Part shown: piece by piece, positions 1 to 7,096 of the stretch
Numbering within the stretch: the stretch's first letter is position 1
Layout: each line of letters opens with the position of its first letter
Assembly (NCBI GenBank): GCA_030044345.1
Contig: JASHVY010000261.1
Span: forward strand, 1-23,515
Direction of reading: 5' to 3'
Source of the DNA: Acetobacteraceae bacterium
GTDB lineage: Bacteria; Pseudomonadota; Alphaproteobacteria; Acetobacterales; Acetobacteraceae
DNA: 23,515 bases
Translations under genes and position numbers: made by a program
Notes under the pieces: model-generated
The model's database searches: none
Seen by the model: the letters and a program-made list of their open reading frames with translations, nothing else
Told to the model about the DNA's origin: nothing

Positions 1-259
1 GCGCATCATCCACGGTGTTTTCGCCCGCGTACGCTGCTGCCGTCTGAGAGCGCGCTGATGAGCGAGTTCGCGGCCTGCCGCGACCGAGCGCCGGAAGTTT
101 GACGCGCTCCGGTCGGTGCCCTGATATTCATCAGAGATCAGCAAACCCAATAGGCCGCGATCGCGGCGCCCGGCGATCCCAATTGGCGGGTACGGGAGCC
201 GGTGGCAGAACTGCTCGGACGGATCGGCTTGGCCTTCCCGTTCACAGTCTCCCTTCTAT
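1..259. other. no supported gene
   Basis: I see no convincing coding sequence, RNA gene or repeat in this stretch. Frames open through it on both strands, but their translations are arginine- and serine-rich low-quality sequence typical of spurious frames in GC-rich DNA. It lies downstream of the minus-strand Crp/Fnr gene and probably holds that gene's 3' untranslated region. No T-tailed hairpin was found. A gene fragment entering from outside the window at bases 1-100 cannot be excluded. Confidence 0.4.
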
Positions 260-1039
260 TCAAAGCGTGGCATTGCCATCCGCGAGTGCCCGCAAGGACG
301 CGACGCGACGCACAACGAAAGGGCGTCGCTGCGGGGCGATCAGCCCCTGCATTCTGAACCGCTCGATAGTCACGGAAACCCATTGCCGTGTCGCGCCCAC
401 CATGGCCGCGAGTTCCTCATGCGAGGGCAGATCGGGAATCACGACACCATCCGCCATTCGGATTCCGCGCAGATCAGCAAGGTTGCAAAGAAGCTGTGCT
501 AATCGTTCGAGAACGGAGCGCGTGCCGAGCATCTGAAGCAGCGATGAATAGCATTTGCCCTTGAAGGCAAGCCCATGAACCAGGCCGATTGCGAAGTTCG
601 GCAACGCCGACATCAACTGCCGCACCTCTGCGCCAGGCAGGCGGAGCGCTTCCCCCGGTTCGATCGCGACGCCGGACCAGACATGGACTCCGCCGCCGAA
701 TATCTCGGGACCACCTACGAAGTTTCCCGGCGTCCAGCGCGCTAGCGTGATCTCGCGGCCTTGAGGCGACGCGTAGAAGCTGCGCACCACGCCCTCGCAA
801 AGGACAAAAATACCCTGATGCGGCTCACCCTGTCGGAAGAGGTAGTCGCCCCGATCGAAGACGATCCTATGCCCGGCGTCGAATACCGCGCGCCGTTCGG
901 CAGGCGACAGATGTTCGAGAATATCCGGCGTACCCGAGAGGTTCGGCTCCGCCTCGAAGAGAAGAAACGCACCAGCCGGACGTATGGCAAGGCGAACGAC
1001 GCGGCTTCCGCCGGCGGTGTCGTCGAGTCCGGGCTGCAT
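260..1039 (-). CDS. Crp/Fnr-family transcriptional regulator
   Basis: A 259-residue cytoplasmic DNA-binding regulator of the Crp/Fnr superfamily. Residues ~40-160 form the cyclic-nucleotide-binding-type beta-roll: it begins at DILEHLSPAERRAVF, with the DYLFRQGEPHQGIFVLCEG strand pattern at ~63-82. A C-terminal winged helix-turn-helix carries SHEELAAMVGATRQWVSVTI followed by the ERFRMQGLI recognition-wing transition. The Arg-Ser pair that contacts cAMP phosphate in E. coli CRP is not visible in the FVGGPEIFGGG region, and there is no N-terminal four-cysteine cluster. Direct cAMP binding or an FNR-type Fe-S cluster is therefore unlikely (inference); the signal is unknown. The start at 1039 is supported by a GAGG stretch just upstream; the first ~35 residues are not part of the conserved fold, so an internal start is possible. 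The gene points away from the Liv-type operon and is separated from it by the metY remnant, so a regulatory link is not shown. Confidence 0.9.
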   Translation of the reverse strand: MQPGLDDTAGGSRVVRLAIRPAGAFLLFEAEPNLSGTPDILEHLSPAERRAVFDAGHRIVFDRGDYLFRQGEPHQGIFVLCEGVVRSFYASPQGREITLARWTPGNFVGGPEIFGGGVHVWSGVAIEPGEALRLPGAEVRQLMSALPNFAIGLVHGLAFKGKCYSSLLQMLGTRSVLERLAQLLCNLADLRGIRMADGVVIPDLPSHEELAAMVGATRQWVSVTIERFRMQGLIAPQRRPFVVRRVASLRALADGNATL

Positions 1040-1095
1040 CTCGGTACCCTCATTCGTTCCCGACGACTGCCGTGGGCCGATGGAACAGCCCCGAC

Positions 1096-1123
1096 ATTAA
1101 GCCAATCAAATCTATCATGTCAA
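1096..1123 (-). promoter_or_regulatory. candidate sigma70-type promoter of the Crp/Fnr gene
   Basis: Read on the minus strand, a perfect TTGACA -35 hexamer (1123-1118) is followed after 16 bases by CTTAAT (1101-1096, four of six matches to TATAAT). Transcription would begin near 1088, about 50 bases before the ATG at 1039. On the plus strand the bases ATCAA at 1104-1108 match one half of an FNR-type box, but the other half is poor. Autoregulation is only a possibility. Confidence 0.4.
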
Positions 1124-1372
1124 TAGGAATTGAGGACGGCAAAATGATCGAGCACGTCCAGACATCTTTCTCGATTCGATCGGAATTTCCTTCACAAAAC
1201 GGGTGCCAGGCCTATGCAGTGGGCAACACAGAATCTAAAAAAAGAAATACCACTTCTTTCTCTATAGAATCAATTGACAAACGGAATGCCTATCTGTAAG
1301 TCAGCATCCAGCTCGTCTGGCAAAGAATTCAAGATTTTAAGGTATGTGCGTGGCTGCCCAATCGTCGCACTC

Positions 1373-1640
1373 GGAGCCTCTAGCATTCACGCCGGCTCGC
1401 GGCCGGATGCCACAACAAGCTCAGTCGCAGTGCCGATTCATGAGACGACATCATACCAATTCAAGAATCCGGAACACGCCGCGAATCTGTTTGTGATTCG
1501 AGAGTTTAAGAACATCTACACCCGGATTGTGAATCCAACGAACATGGTGCTCGAAGAACGGTCGGCAGCAATCGAAGGCGGCGTCGCAGCACTGTCTGTC
1601 CCGTCTGGCCAAGCAGATTCGGCTTTCTCTCTTCTAAATG
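1373..1640 (+). pseudogene. truncated O-acetylhomoserine sulfhydrylase (metY-like) fragment
   Basis: About 89 codons match the N-terminus of PLP-dependent Cys/Met metabolism enzymes of the MetY (O-acetylhomoserine aminocarboxypropyltransferase) type. The markers are SSIHAGSRPD, AVPIHETTSYQFKNPEHAANL, FKNIYTRIVNPTNMVLEER, and IEGGVAALSVPSGQADSAF. Intact family members are about 420-450 residues; here homology stops at SLLN (~1639), before the catalytic lysine domain. The same frame then runs on into unrelated low-complexity sequence to 1864. The first ~30 codons of that frame (from 1274) also do not match the family. With no C-terminal two-thirds it cannot be an active enzyme. It is best read as a relic of a deletion or rearrangement whose right junction lies at ~1640. 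Confidence 0.8.
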
Positions 1641-1952
1641 ATGAGGGTAATGCCTGTGCTGGTATTCACGGCAATACGAGCGGTAGTGACGCTGTTGAGA
1701 GGTCAAAATTCAATCAACCCTCTGACGGTGGCGTTGACGATCATCCTTTATCTTTTGGTGCTGTGGATAGCCAAGATGACCGAGACATTTCTGGGCGTCG
1801 TTACCATCGCCGCCGTCAAACTCTGGTTGCCTTTTGTCCACAAGTCCCAATTGTCAACCGTTGACGATCGTCGATCGGGAACGAGTGGAGTGCGGTTGCG
1901 GGTCGGGCCCGGAAGACAGGCAGGCGGGTTCGAGACGTGGCCGAGCTTTTGA
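1638..1952 (+). CDS. small hypothetical membrane-like ORF (doubtful)
   Basis: An open frame of 104 codons that starts exactly where the metY-like homology ends. It encodes two hydrophobic stretches compatible with membrane helices: PLTVALTIILYLLVLWIA at ~29-46 and FLGVVTIAAVKLWLPF at ~52-67. The tail is arginine- and glycine-rich and looks non-coding. I do not recognise a family. The tail overlaps the start of the downstream ATPase gene by 16 bases and runs through the palindromes at 1853-1872, which argues that at least the end is not translated. It may be the other side of the rearrangement that cut metY, that is, a fragment of a membrane protein gene, rather than a functional gene. Confidence 0.2.
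   Translation: MMRVMPVLVFTAIRAVVTLLRGQNSINPLTVALTIILYLLVLWIAKMTETFLGVVTIAAVKLWLPFVHKSQLSTVDDRRSGTSGVRLRVGPGRQAGGFETWPSF
1853..1872. promoter_or_regulatory. paired palindromes upstream of livF, candidate operator
   Basis: Two perfect inverted repeats overlap: GTCAACCGTTGAC (1853-1865, 6+1+6) and GACGATCGTC (1863-1872). They lie 65-84 bases upstream of the GTG start of the Liv-type ATPase. The position and symmetry suit a dimeric repressor or activator of the operon; the cognate regulator is not identified. No clear -35/-10 pair could be assigned here. Confidence 0.35.
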
Positions 1953-2662
1953 GACTGGAAGGCATCGTCACATATTACGGCCCGATCAGGATCCTGAAGG
2001 GCATTGAACTGCGTGTGGACGAGGGTGAGGTCGTGGCCCTTCTCGGCGGCAATGCCGCCGGCAAGTCGACGACCATGAAGACGATCCTGGGCCTGATCAC
2101 CCCTGCCGAAGGGAGGGTCATCTTTGCGGGCGAGGACGTGACCCGTGCCCAGCCCGCGGCGCGCATCGCGCTTGGCCTGGCGCCGGTGCCGGAGGCGCGC
2201 CGGCTGTTCCCCTCCATGTCGGTCTACGACAATCTGATGATGGGCGCCTATGTGCGCCGCCGGAAAGCGGGCGAGGAAATCAGACAAGACCTGAAGCGCG
2301 TGATCGCGCTGTTCCCGCGCGTGGGCGAACGGCTCAACCAGAATGCAGGCACGCTTTCCGGCGGCGAGCAGCAGATGGTCGCGGTCGGCCGCGCCCTCAT
2401 GGCGCGGCCGCGGCTCATCCTGATGGACGAGCCCTCGATGGGCCTCGCTCCCATCCTGGTCGATCGCATCTATGAGATCGTGCGTCAGATCAAGTCGCTC
2501 GGCACCAGCATGCTGATCGTCGAGCAGAACGCGGTCATGGCGCTTTCGGTCGCGGACCGCGCCTACGTGCTGCAGAACGGCAGCCTCGTAATCCATGGCG
2601 CGGGCCGGGAACTGCTCGAGAGCGAGGGAATCAGAAAGGCCTATTTGGGTGGAGCGGGATGA
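1937..2662 (+). CDS. livF: branched-chain amino-acid-type ABC importer ATPase, LivF-like
   Basis: A 241-residue cytoplasmic ATP-binding subunit that powers a HAAT-class importer together with the LivG-like ATPase. Visible motifs are Walker A GGNAAGKST (37-45, with Ala where most LivF proteins have Gly), signature LSGGE (140-144), Walker B LILMDEP (160-166), and VEQN at ~195-198, the LivF-typical replacement of the usual switch histidine. Length matches the family. Translation starts at GTG in a weak ribosome-binding context, giving the expected AELLRLEGI N-terminus. It is the first gene of the operon, which is unusual because LivF is commonly last; the binding-protein gene follows after 65 bases. 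The substrate need not be a branched-chain amino acid, since HAAT importers also carry amides, urea and aromatic acids. The downstream enzymes point to a carboxylate or amide (inference). Confidence 0.93.
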   Translation: MAELLRLEGIVTYYGPIRILKGIELRVDEGEVVALLGGNAAGKSTTMKTILGLITPAEGRVIFAGEDVTRAQPAARIALGLAPVPEARRLFPSMSVYDNLMMGAYVRRRKAGEEIRQDLKRVIALFPRVGERLNQNAGTLSGGEQQMVAVGRALMARPRLILMDEPSMGLAPILVDRIYEIVRQIKSLGTSMLIVEQNAVMALSVADRAYVLQNGSLVIHGAGRELLESEGIRKAYLGGAG

Positions 2663-2727
2663 GCCGGACCGCTGCCGACGCGGCATGCGGGAGGCTGCGC
2701 CAATATTCGATAATAGGAGAGATAGTC

Positions 2728-3918
2728 ATGAGACACTCGAAATCGTTCGCCTTCGTAGCAGCGGCCGCCCTCAGCCTGTGCGTGACCACGCAAGCACGCA
2801 GCGCTGAGTATTCGCTCGCGGTGAACCTGCCGCTGACCGGGCCCTGGGCGAATTACGGCCAGGGCATGTACAACTCGTTCAAGCTCGCGATCGACCAGGC
2901 CAACGCTTCCGGCAAGCTTGGGAAGATCAAGCTCGAAGTGATCGCGGGCGACAACGCCGGCAACACGGCGCAGGCGGTCAACCTCACGACCCAGGCCGGC
3001 TCGGATCCCTCAGTGCTCGGCGCCTTCTGCTGCTGGGCGAGCGAGATCGGCATCGCGACCCACGGCATCTACCAGCGCTACGGCCTGCCGGTGATCCTGG
3101 GCGGCTCGAACGACCATCGCAGTTCGCGTCCCTTCCACCAGGATGCGGTGGTGTTTCGCAACTCGCCCTATGACCTGATCAACATGAAGTTCGCCGCGAT
3201 CTATGCGGCCGACGTCGCGAAGTTCAAGCGCATCTACCTGATCGACGACAATTCGGCCTTCGGTCGCACCCAGGTCGACGAGTTCCGCAAATTCGCCGAA
3301 GAGAAGACGGGTTCCGGGATCATCCTCGGCCGCGAGAGCATCGCCCAGGGCGAGAAGGACTTCACGCCCCTGCTCACGCGCCTCGAGGGGCTGGATCCCG
3401 ACATGATCTATTTCGGCGGCCGCATCATCGAGGCGAGCCTGATGCGCCAACAGATGGTGCGCCTCGGCCTGAACGTGCCGCTGATGACCTCGGGCGGCAC
3501 CTTCTCCGACACCTACATCAAGATCACGGGAGACGCTGCCAACGGCACGCTGGCAAGCTTCTGGGGCTTGCCGATGGCGGATTATCCTCACGGGCGCGGA
3601 CTCGTCTTCGAGCAGGCCTACGCCGCGGCGAAGTTCAACAACCCCTACGAGGCGTTCGGCCCGATGGCCTATGCCACGGGCGAGGTCTACGTGCAGGCGA
3701 TCGAGGCGGCGGCCAAGGCCGGGCCGGTCACCCGCGCTGCCGTGCTCGAGGAGCTTAACACCCGCGAGTTCAACACCCTGATCGGCGACTTCCACTTTGA
3801 CAAGAACGGTATGCCGAGCGTGATCCACATCGCGATCTATGTCGTGCGCGACGGGAAGTGGCAGATCCTCTACCAGACCGATCCTGACGCGACCAAGCTC
3901 GTGAAGGTGGCCCAGTAA
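2728..3918 (+). CDS. Liv-type periplasmic substrate-binding protein
   Basis: A 396-residue type I periplasmic binding protein (LivK/AmiC-like) that delivers substrate to the HAAT importer. The start at ATG 2728 is chosen because AGGAGAG lies 6-12 bases upstream. It gives a clean Sec signal peptide (RHSK, then a hydrophobic run, cleavage likely after ARSA at residue 26). The mature protein opens with YSLAVNLPLTGPWANYGQGM, the typical first strand and loop of the family, and continues through IYLIDDNSAFGRTQVDEF (hinge and second lobe) and a FGGRIIEASLMRQQM segment. A longer in-frame reading from 2659 overlaps livF and would mask the signal peptide, so it is rejected. A pair of adjacent cysteines (AFCCWASEIG) lies in the first lobe. 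The substrate is unknown. Confidence 0.92.
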   Translation: MRHSKSFAFVAAAALSLCVTTQARSAEYSLAVNLPLTGPWANYGQGMYNSFKLAIDQANASGKLGKIKLEVIAGDNAGNTAQAVNLTTQAGSDPSVLGAFCCWASEIGIATHGIYQRYGLPVILGGSNDHRSSRPFHQDAVVFRNSPYDLINMKFAAIYAADVAKFKRIYLIDDNSAFGRTQVDEFRKFAEEKTGSGIILGRESIAQGEKDFTPLLTRLEGLDPDMIYFGGRIIEASLMRQQMVRLGLNVPLMTSGGTFSDTYIKITGDAANGTLASFWGLPMADYPHGRGLVFEQAYAAAKFNNPYEAFGPMAYATGEVYVQAIEAAAKAGPVTRAAVLEELNTREFNTLIGDFHFDKNGMPSVIHIAIYVVRDGKWQILYQTDPDATKLVKVAQ

Positions 3919-4028
3919 GCGGCTGGGAAGATTGCTCGGGTCAAGGCAGCGCGCCTTCCGTCGTCTCCATCGCCGGGGAGCAGGACGCGCCGCGGCTCAC
4001 CGGTTCACACCGAGTTCAATGGGTTCCG

Positions 4029-4949
4029 ATGTTGTCCGAGAATTGGGCGCAGCAGATCGTCAACGTGGCAACGATCGGCGGCATGTACACTCTCGTCGCG
4101 GTGGGATTCACGATCTTCTTCGGCGTCCTCGGCCTGATCAATTTCGCCCATGGCGAGGTATTCATGTTGGGCGCCTTCGCGGCCCTGGTGGTCGCCCGTA
4201 CGCTCGACTTCACCTCGACTGCGGGCGGCGTCGCGATGATCGCCGCGATGTTCGTCTTCGCGACCCTGTTCTGCGGTGTCGTGGGCGCAGCGATCGAGCG
4301 GGTCGCGTTCAAGCCGGTGCGCCGCGCGCCGATGCTGGTGATGCTGATCACCTCGCTCGGCGTCTCTTTCATCCTGCGCGAGGCGGTGCGCGAGTTCTTC
4401 CCCGACGGCGCCAATCCGCTCGCCTTCCCCTCGCCCTTCCAGTCCGCCGAGATCAGGCTGCGCGGCGTTGTCATCAGCGACACCCAGATCCTGCTGATCG
4501 CCGCCTCAGTCCTGATCGTGATCGGCCTTTATTACCTGGTCGAGCGTACCTGGATCGGCCGCTCCATGCGCGCAATCGCGGAGGATCGGGACGCCGCGCG
4601 CATGATGGGCGTCGATGTCGACCGGGTGATCCTCGCCGCCTTCTTCATCGGCTCGGCGCTGGGTGGCGTCGCGGGCGTAATGAACGGCCTCTACTACCTC
4701 TCGATCCGCTTCGACATGGGATGGGTGATGGCGATCAAGGGCTTCACCGCGGCCGTAATCGGAGGGCTTGGCAACATCTATGGGGCCGCCGCCGGCGGCT
4801 ATCTCCTCGCCCTGCTCGAAGTCCTGATCGTGGCGTTGGTGCCCGAGGGATCGGAATACAAGGACGTCTTGGTGTTCCTGGTCCTGATCCTGATGCTGGT
4901 GTTCCGGCCGTCGGGCATCTTCCGGCAGGCGCCCCAGAAGGTCGGGTAG
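4029..4949 (+). CDS. livH: branched-chain amino-acid-type ABC permease, LivH-like
   Basis: A 306-residue inner-membrane permease of the LivH family with about eight hydrophobic segments. Family landmarks are VGFTIFFGVLGLINFAHGEVFMLGAF near the N-terminus (the INFAHGE signature of LivH), the cytoplasmic coupling loop around IAEDRDAARMMGVDVDRV (~187-204), and IGGLGNIYGAAAGG (~245-258) near the C-terminus. Length is normal. The 110-base gap after the binding-protein gene contains no obvious promoter or terminator. It pairs with the LivM-like permease, 10 bases downstream, to form the membrane channel. Assignment to the family is firm; the substrate is not. Confidence 0.93.
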   Translation: MLSENWAQQIVNVATIGGMYTLVAVGFTIFFGVLGLINFAHGEVFMLGAFAALVVARTLDFTSTAGGVAMIAAMFVFATLFCGVVGAAIERVAFKPVRRAPMLVMLITSLGVSFILREAVREFFPDGANPLAFPSPFQSAEIRLRGVVISDTQILLIAASVLIVIGLYYLVERTWIGRSMRAIAEDRDAARMMGVDVDRVILAAFFIGSALGGVAGVMNGLYYLSIRFDMGWVMAIKGFTAAVIGGLGNIYGAAAGGYLLALLEVLIVALVPEGSEYKDVLVFLVLILMLVFRPSGIFRQAPQKVG

Positions 4950-4959
4950 CGGGAACGCG

Positions 4960-6252
4960 ATGCCCGAGAAGGATTTCGTTGCGTGTCAGGCTGCGATCGA
5001 ACCGCAGAAGGGGCCCCGCCGCCTCGTCGATGCGGCGATCGCGGGTACGGCCGTGGCCGCCCTGTGCGTCGCGTTCGCCGTCGGCCTCGCGATCCGGCAG
5101 CTTCCCTATTTCGTGGTCTATCTCGCTGCCGCCATCGCCATCGCACTCCTGCTGCGGCGCGGGCCCATGGCCGGCATCGCCGAGCGCGTCGGCGCCGCGT
5201 TCGGCTCGAGCCGGCCGACCGCGGTCGGTGTATTGGTCCTTGCTCTGGCAGCCTATCCGATCCTGTTCCAGGGCAATCCCTACCTCATCCAGGTCGGGGC
5301 ACTTTCGGCGATCTACGTGATCATGGCGTCCGGCCTCAACATCACGCTCGGCTATGCCGGCCTGCTCGACATCGGCTTCGCGGTCTATTTCGGCGCCGGC
5401 GCCTACACGAGCGCCCAGCTTGCGGTCAATTTCGGCGTGAGCTTCTGGATCGGCATCGTGCTGGGCGGCCTGTGCGCGTCGATCTTCGGCTTCATCGTCG
5501 CCTGGCCGGCGCTCCGGGTGCACGACCATTATCTCGGCCTCGTCACCCTGGGCTACGGGCTGATGATGAACCTGCTCGCGCGCAACCTGCGCTTCCTCAC
5601 CAACGGCACCGACGGCGTGATCAACATCCCGCCGCCTTCGATCGGCGCCCATGATTTCACTCGGCCGCTTATCCTCGGCCCGCTCACGCTCCCTTTCCAG
5701 GCGAATTTTTATTACCTTGCGCTGGCGATCGCGCTGATCACCTGCTTCGTGAGCTATCGCTTGCGGGAATCAAGCCTCGGGCGCGCCTGGGAGGCGATCC
5801 GCGAGGATGAAATCGCCGCACGCTGCTCCGGCGTGAATGCGCGCGGCATGAAGATCCTCGCCTTCTCGACCGGCGCCTTCTTCGGGGGCGTGGGCGGGTC
5901 GATCTTCGCCCACATGATCGGGTACATCGGCCCCGACAGCTTCACCTTCCTCGAATCGATCACCGTCCTCGTGATGGTCGTGCTGGGCGGGGCGGGCAAT
6001 ATCGTCGGCGCCGCGCTGGGTGCCGTGCTCCTCGTCATCATCCCGGAGCGCTTCCGCGAGTTCCAAGAGCTGCGCCTCCTTCTGTTCGGCGTCGCCCTGG
6101 TCCTGCTCATGATCGGCCGGCCCCAGGGCATCCTCCCACGTCGGCGTGCGCGGCGCCTCCTGCCCCAGGAAAAGCTTGCTGCCCTTTCGCTGGGCGAGGC
6201 AGGCCCGGGTCGCAACGCACGCGCGTCCAGCGACGGCACGTTGGGCGCATAG
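4960..6252 (+). CDS. livM: branched-chain amino-acid-type ABC permease, LivM-like
   Basis: A 430-residue inner-membrane permease. The core carries LivM hallmarks: LGYAGLLDIGFAVYFGAGAY (~128-147), LGLVTLGYGLMMN (~188-200), the coupling loop AIREDEIAARCSGVN (~281-295), and VVLGGAGNIVGAALGAV (~341-357). It is longer than a minimal LivM (~320) because of an N-terminal extension with two extra hydrophobic segments (~25-65) and a charged Arg/Gly-rich C-terminal tail (~392-430); both are common in the longer LivM subgroup. Start at ATG 4960, ten bases after the livH stop, with only a weak ribosome-binding sequence, suggesting translational coupling. The ATPase gene follows after 15 bases. Confidence 0.92.
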   Translation: MPEKDFVACQAAIEPQKGPRRLVDAAIAGTAVAALCVAFAVGLAIRQLPYFVVYLAAAIAIALLLRRGPMAGIAERVGAAFGSSRPTAVGVLVLALAAYPILFQGNPYLIQVGALSAIYVIMASGLNITLGYAGLLDIGFAVYFGAGAYTSAQLAVNFGVSFWIGIVLGGLCASIFGFIVAWPALRVHDHYLGLVTLGYGLMMNLLARNLRFLTNGTDGVINIPPPSIGAHDFTRPLILGPLTLPFQANFYYLALAIALITCFVSYRLRESSLGRAWEAIREDEIAARCSGVNARGMKILAFSTGAFFGGVGGSIFAHMIGYIGPDSFTFLESITVLVMVVLGGAGNIVGAALGAVLLVIIPERFREFQELRLLLFGVALVLLMIGRPQGILPRRRARRLLPQEKLAALSLGEAGPGRNARASSDGTLGA

Positions 6253-6267
6253 GATCGGGGCCAGGCG

Positions 6268-7083
6268 ATGCCACGCAACCTTCTCTGGACCGAGCGTCTC
6301 ACCATCGACTTCGGCGGCATCCGCGCGGTCGACGGTCTCGACCTCGAGGTGCGGCGCGACGAGGTGCTGGCGATCATCGGGCCCAACGGCTCAGGCAAGA
6401 CCACGCTCTTCAACCTGATCGCCCACCTCTATACGCCGACCTCGGGCAAGATCCACTTCGGCAACCCACCGGTCGACCTCGCCAAATATGCGGCGCACGA
6501 GATCAACGCGCTCGGCGTGGCGCGCACTTTCCAGACCATCCGCCTGTTCCCGAACCTGACCGTCGTGGAAAACGTGCTCATCGGCATGAACGCGCGCCTC
6601 AAGGGCGGTCTCATCTCCGCCGTGCTGCGCCCGCCGCGCACACGGCGCCAGGAAACGGAGGCCGAAGAAGAGGCGCTCGAAATCCTCTCTTTGTTCGGCC
6701 ACCGGCTCATTTCGATGTACAACGAGCCCGCCTTCACCCTCTCCTACGCCAACCGTCGCAGGCTCGAGATCGCCCGCGCGCTCGCGTCGCGGCCGAAGCT
6801 GCTGCTGCTCGACGAGCCCGCCGCCGGCATGAACCCGAACGAGACCCGCGAGGTGATGGAGGATATCAGGCGCATCCACGAGGGTGGGCGCAGCATCGCC
6901 GTGATCGAGCACGATATGAACCTGGTCGAGGGCATCGCGCATCGCGTGGTCGCCATGGATCACGGGGTGAAAATCGCCGAAGGCAGCTACCGAGAAGTTC
7001 GCGCCGATCCCGAGGTGATCAAGGCCTATCTCGGCAGCGGCGCGAATGCATCCGGGATGCCGGCTTCCGGCGCGCGAACGTGA
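6268..7083 (+). CDS. livG: branched-chain amino-acid-type ABC importer ATPase, LivG-like
   Basis: A 271-residue ATP-binding subunit, second ATPase of the HAAT importer. Motifs are Walker A GPNGSGKTT (38-46), Q-loop TFQ (~87-89), Walker B LLLLDEP (178-184) followed by AAGMNPNE (LivG-type D-loop), and switch His in IEHDMNLVEG (~213-222). The ABC signature region reads LSYANRRRLEIARAL (158-172); LivG proteins normally have LxYGxQRRLEIAR, so the conserved Gly is Ala here, an oddity noted under findings. The ~115-135 insert rich in Arg and Glu is typical of LivG. The gene sits 13 bases before the enolase-superfamily gene, so enzyme and transporter are almost certainly co-transcribed. Confidence 0.92.
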   Translation: MPRNLLWTERLTIDFGGIRAVDGLDLEVRRDEVLAIIGPNGSGKTTLFNLIAHLYTPTSGKIHFGNPPVDLAKYAAHEINALGVARTFQTIRLFPNLTVVENVLIGMNARLKGGLISAVLRPPRTRRQETEAEEEALEILSLFGHRLISMYNEPAFTLSYANRRRLEIARALASRPKLLLLDEPAAGMNPNETREVMEDIRRIHEGGRSIAVIEHDMNLVEGIAHRVVAMDHGVKIAEGSYREVRADPEVIKAYLGSGANASGMPASGART

Positions 7084-7096
7084 TGGAGGAGACGGA

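Noticed and set aside
1072..1299. 75-codon plus-strand frame
   Set aside because: No homology recognised, poor ribosome-binding context, and it lies across the promoter region of the Crp/Fnr gene in AT-richer DNA.
1748..2686. 312-codon minus-strand frame antisense to livF
   Set aside because: Shadow produced by high GC3 in livF. The sequence is rich in His, Arg and Asp with no recognisable domain.
3010..3828. 272-codon minus-strand frame antisense to the Liv-type binding protein
   Set aside because: Antisense shadow, no motifs.
3932..5320. 462-codon plus-strand frame across the permease genes
   Set aside because: Out-of-frame shadow of the LivH and LivM genes. The translation is Arg/Pro/Gly-rich with no family motif, while both real frames show clear permease signatures.
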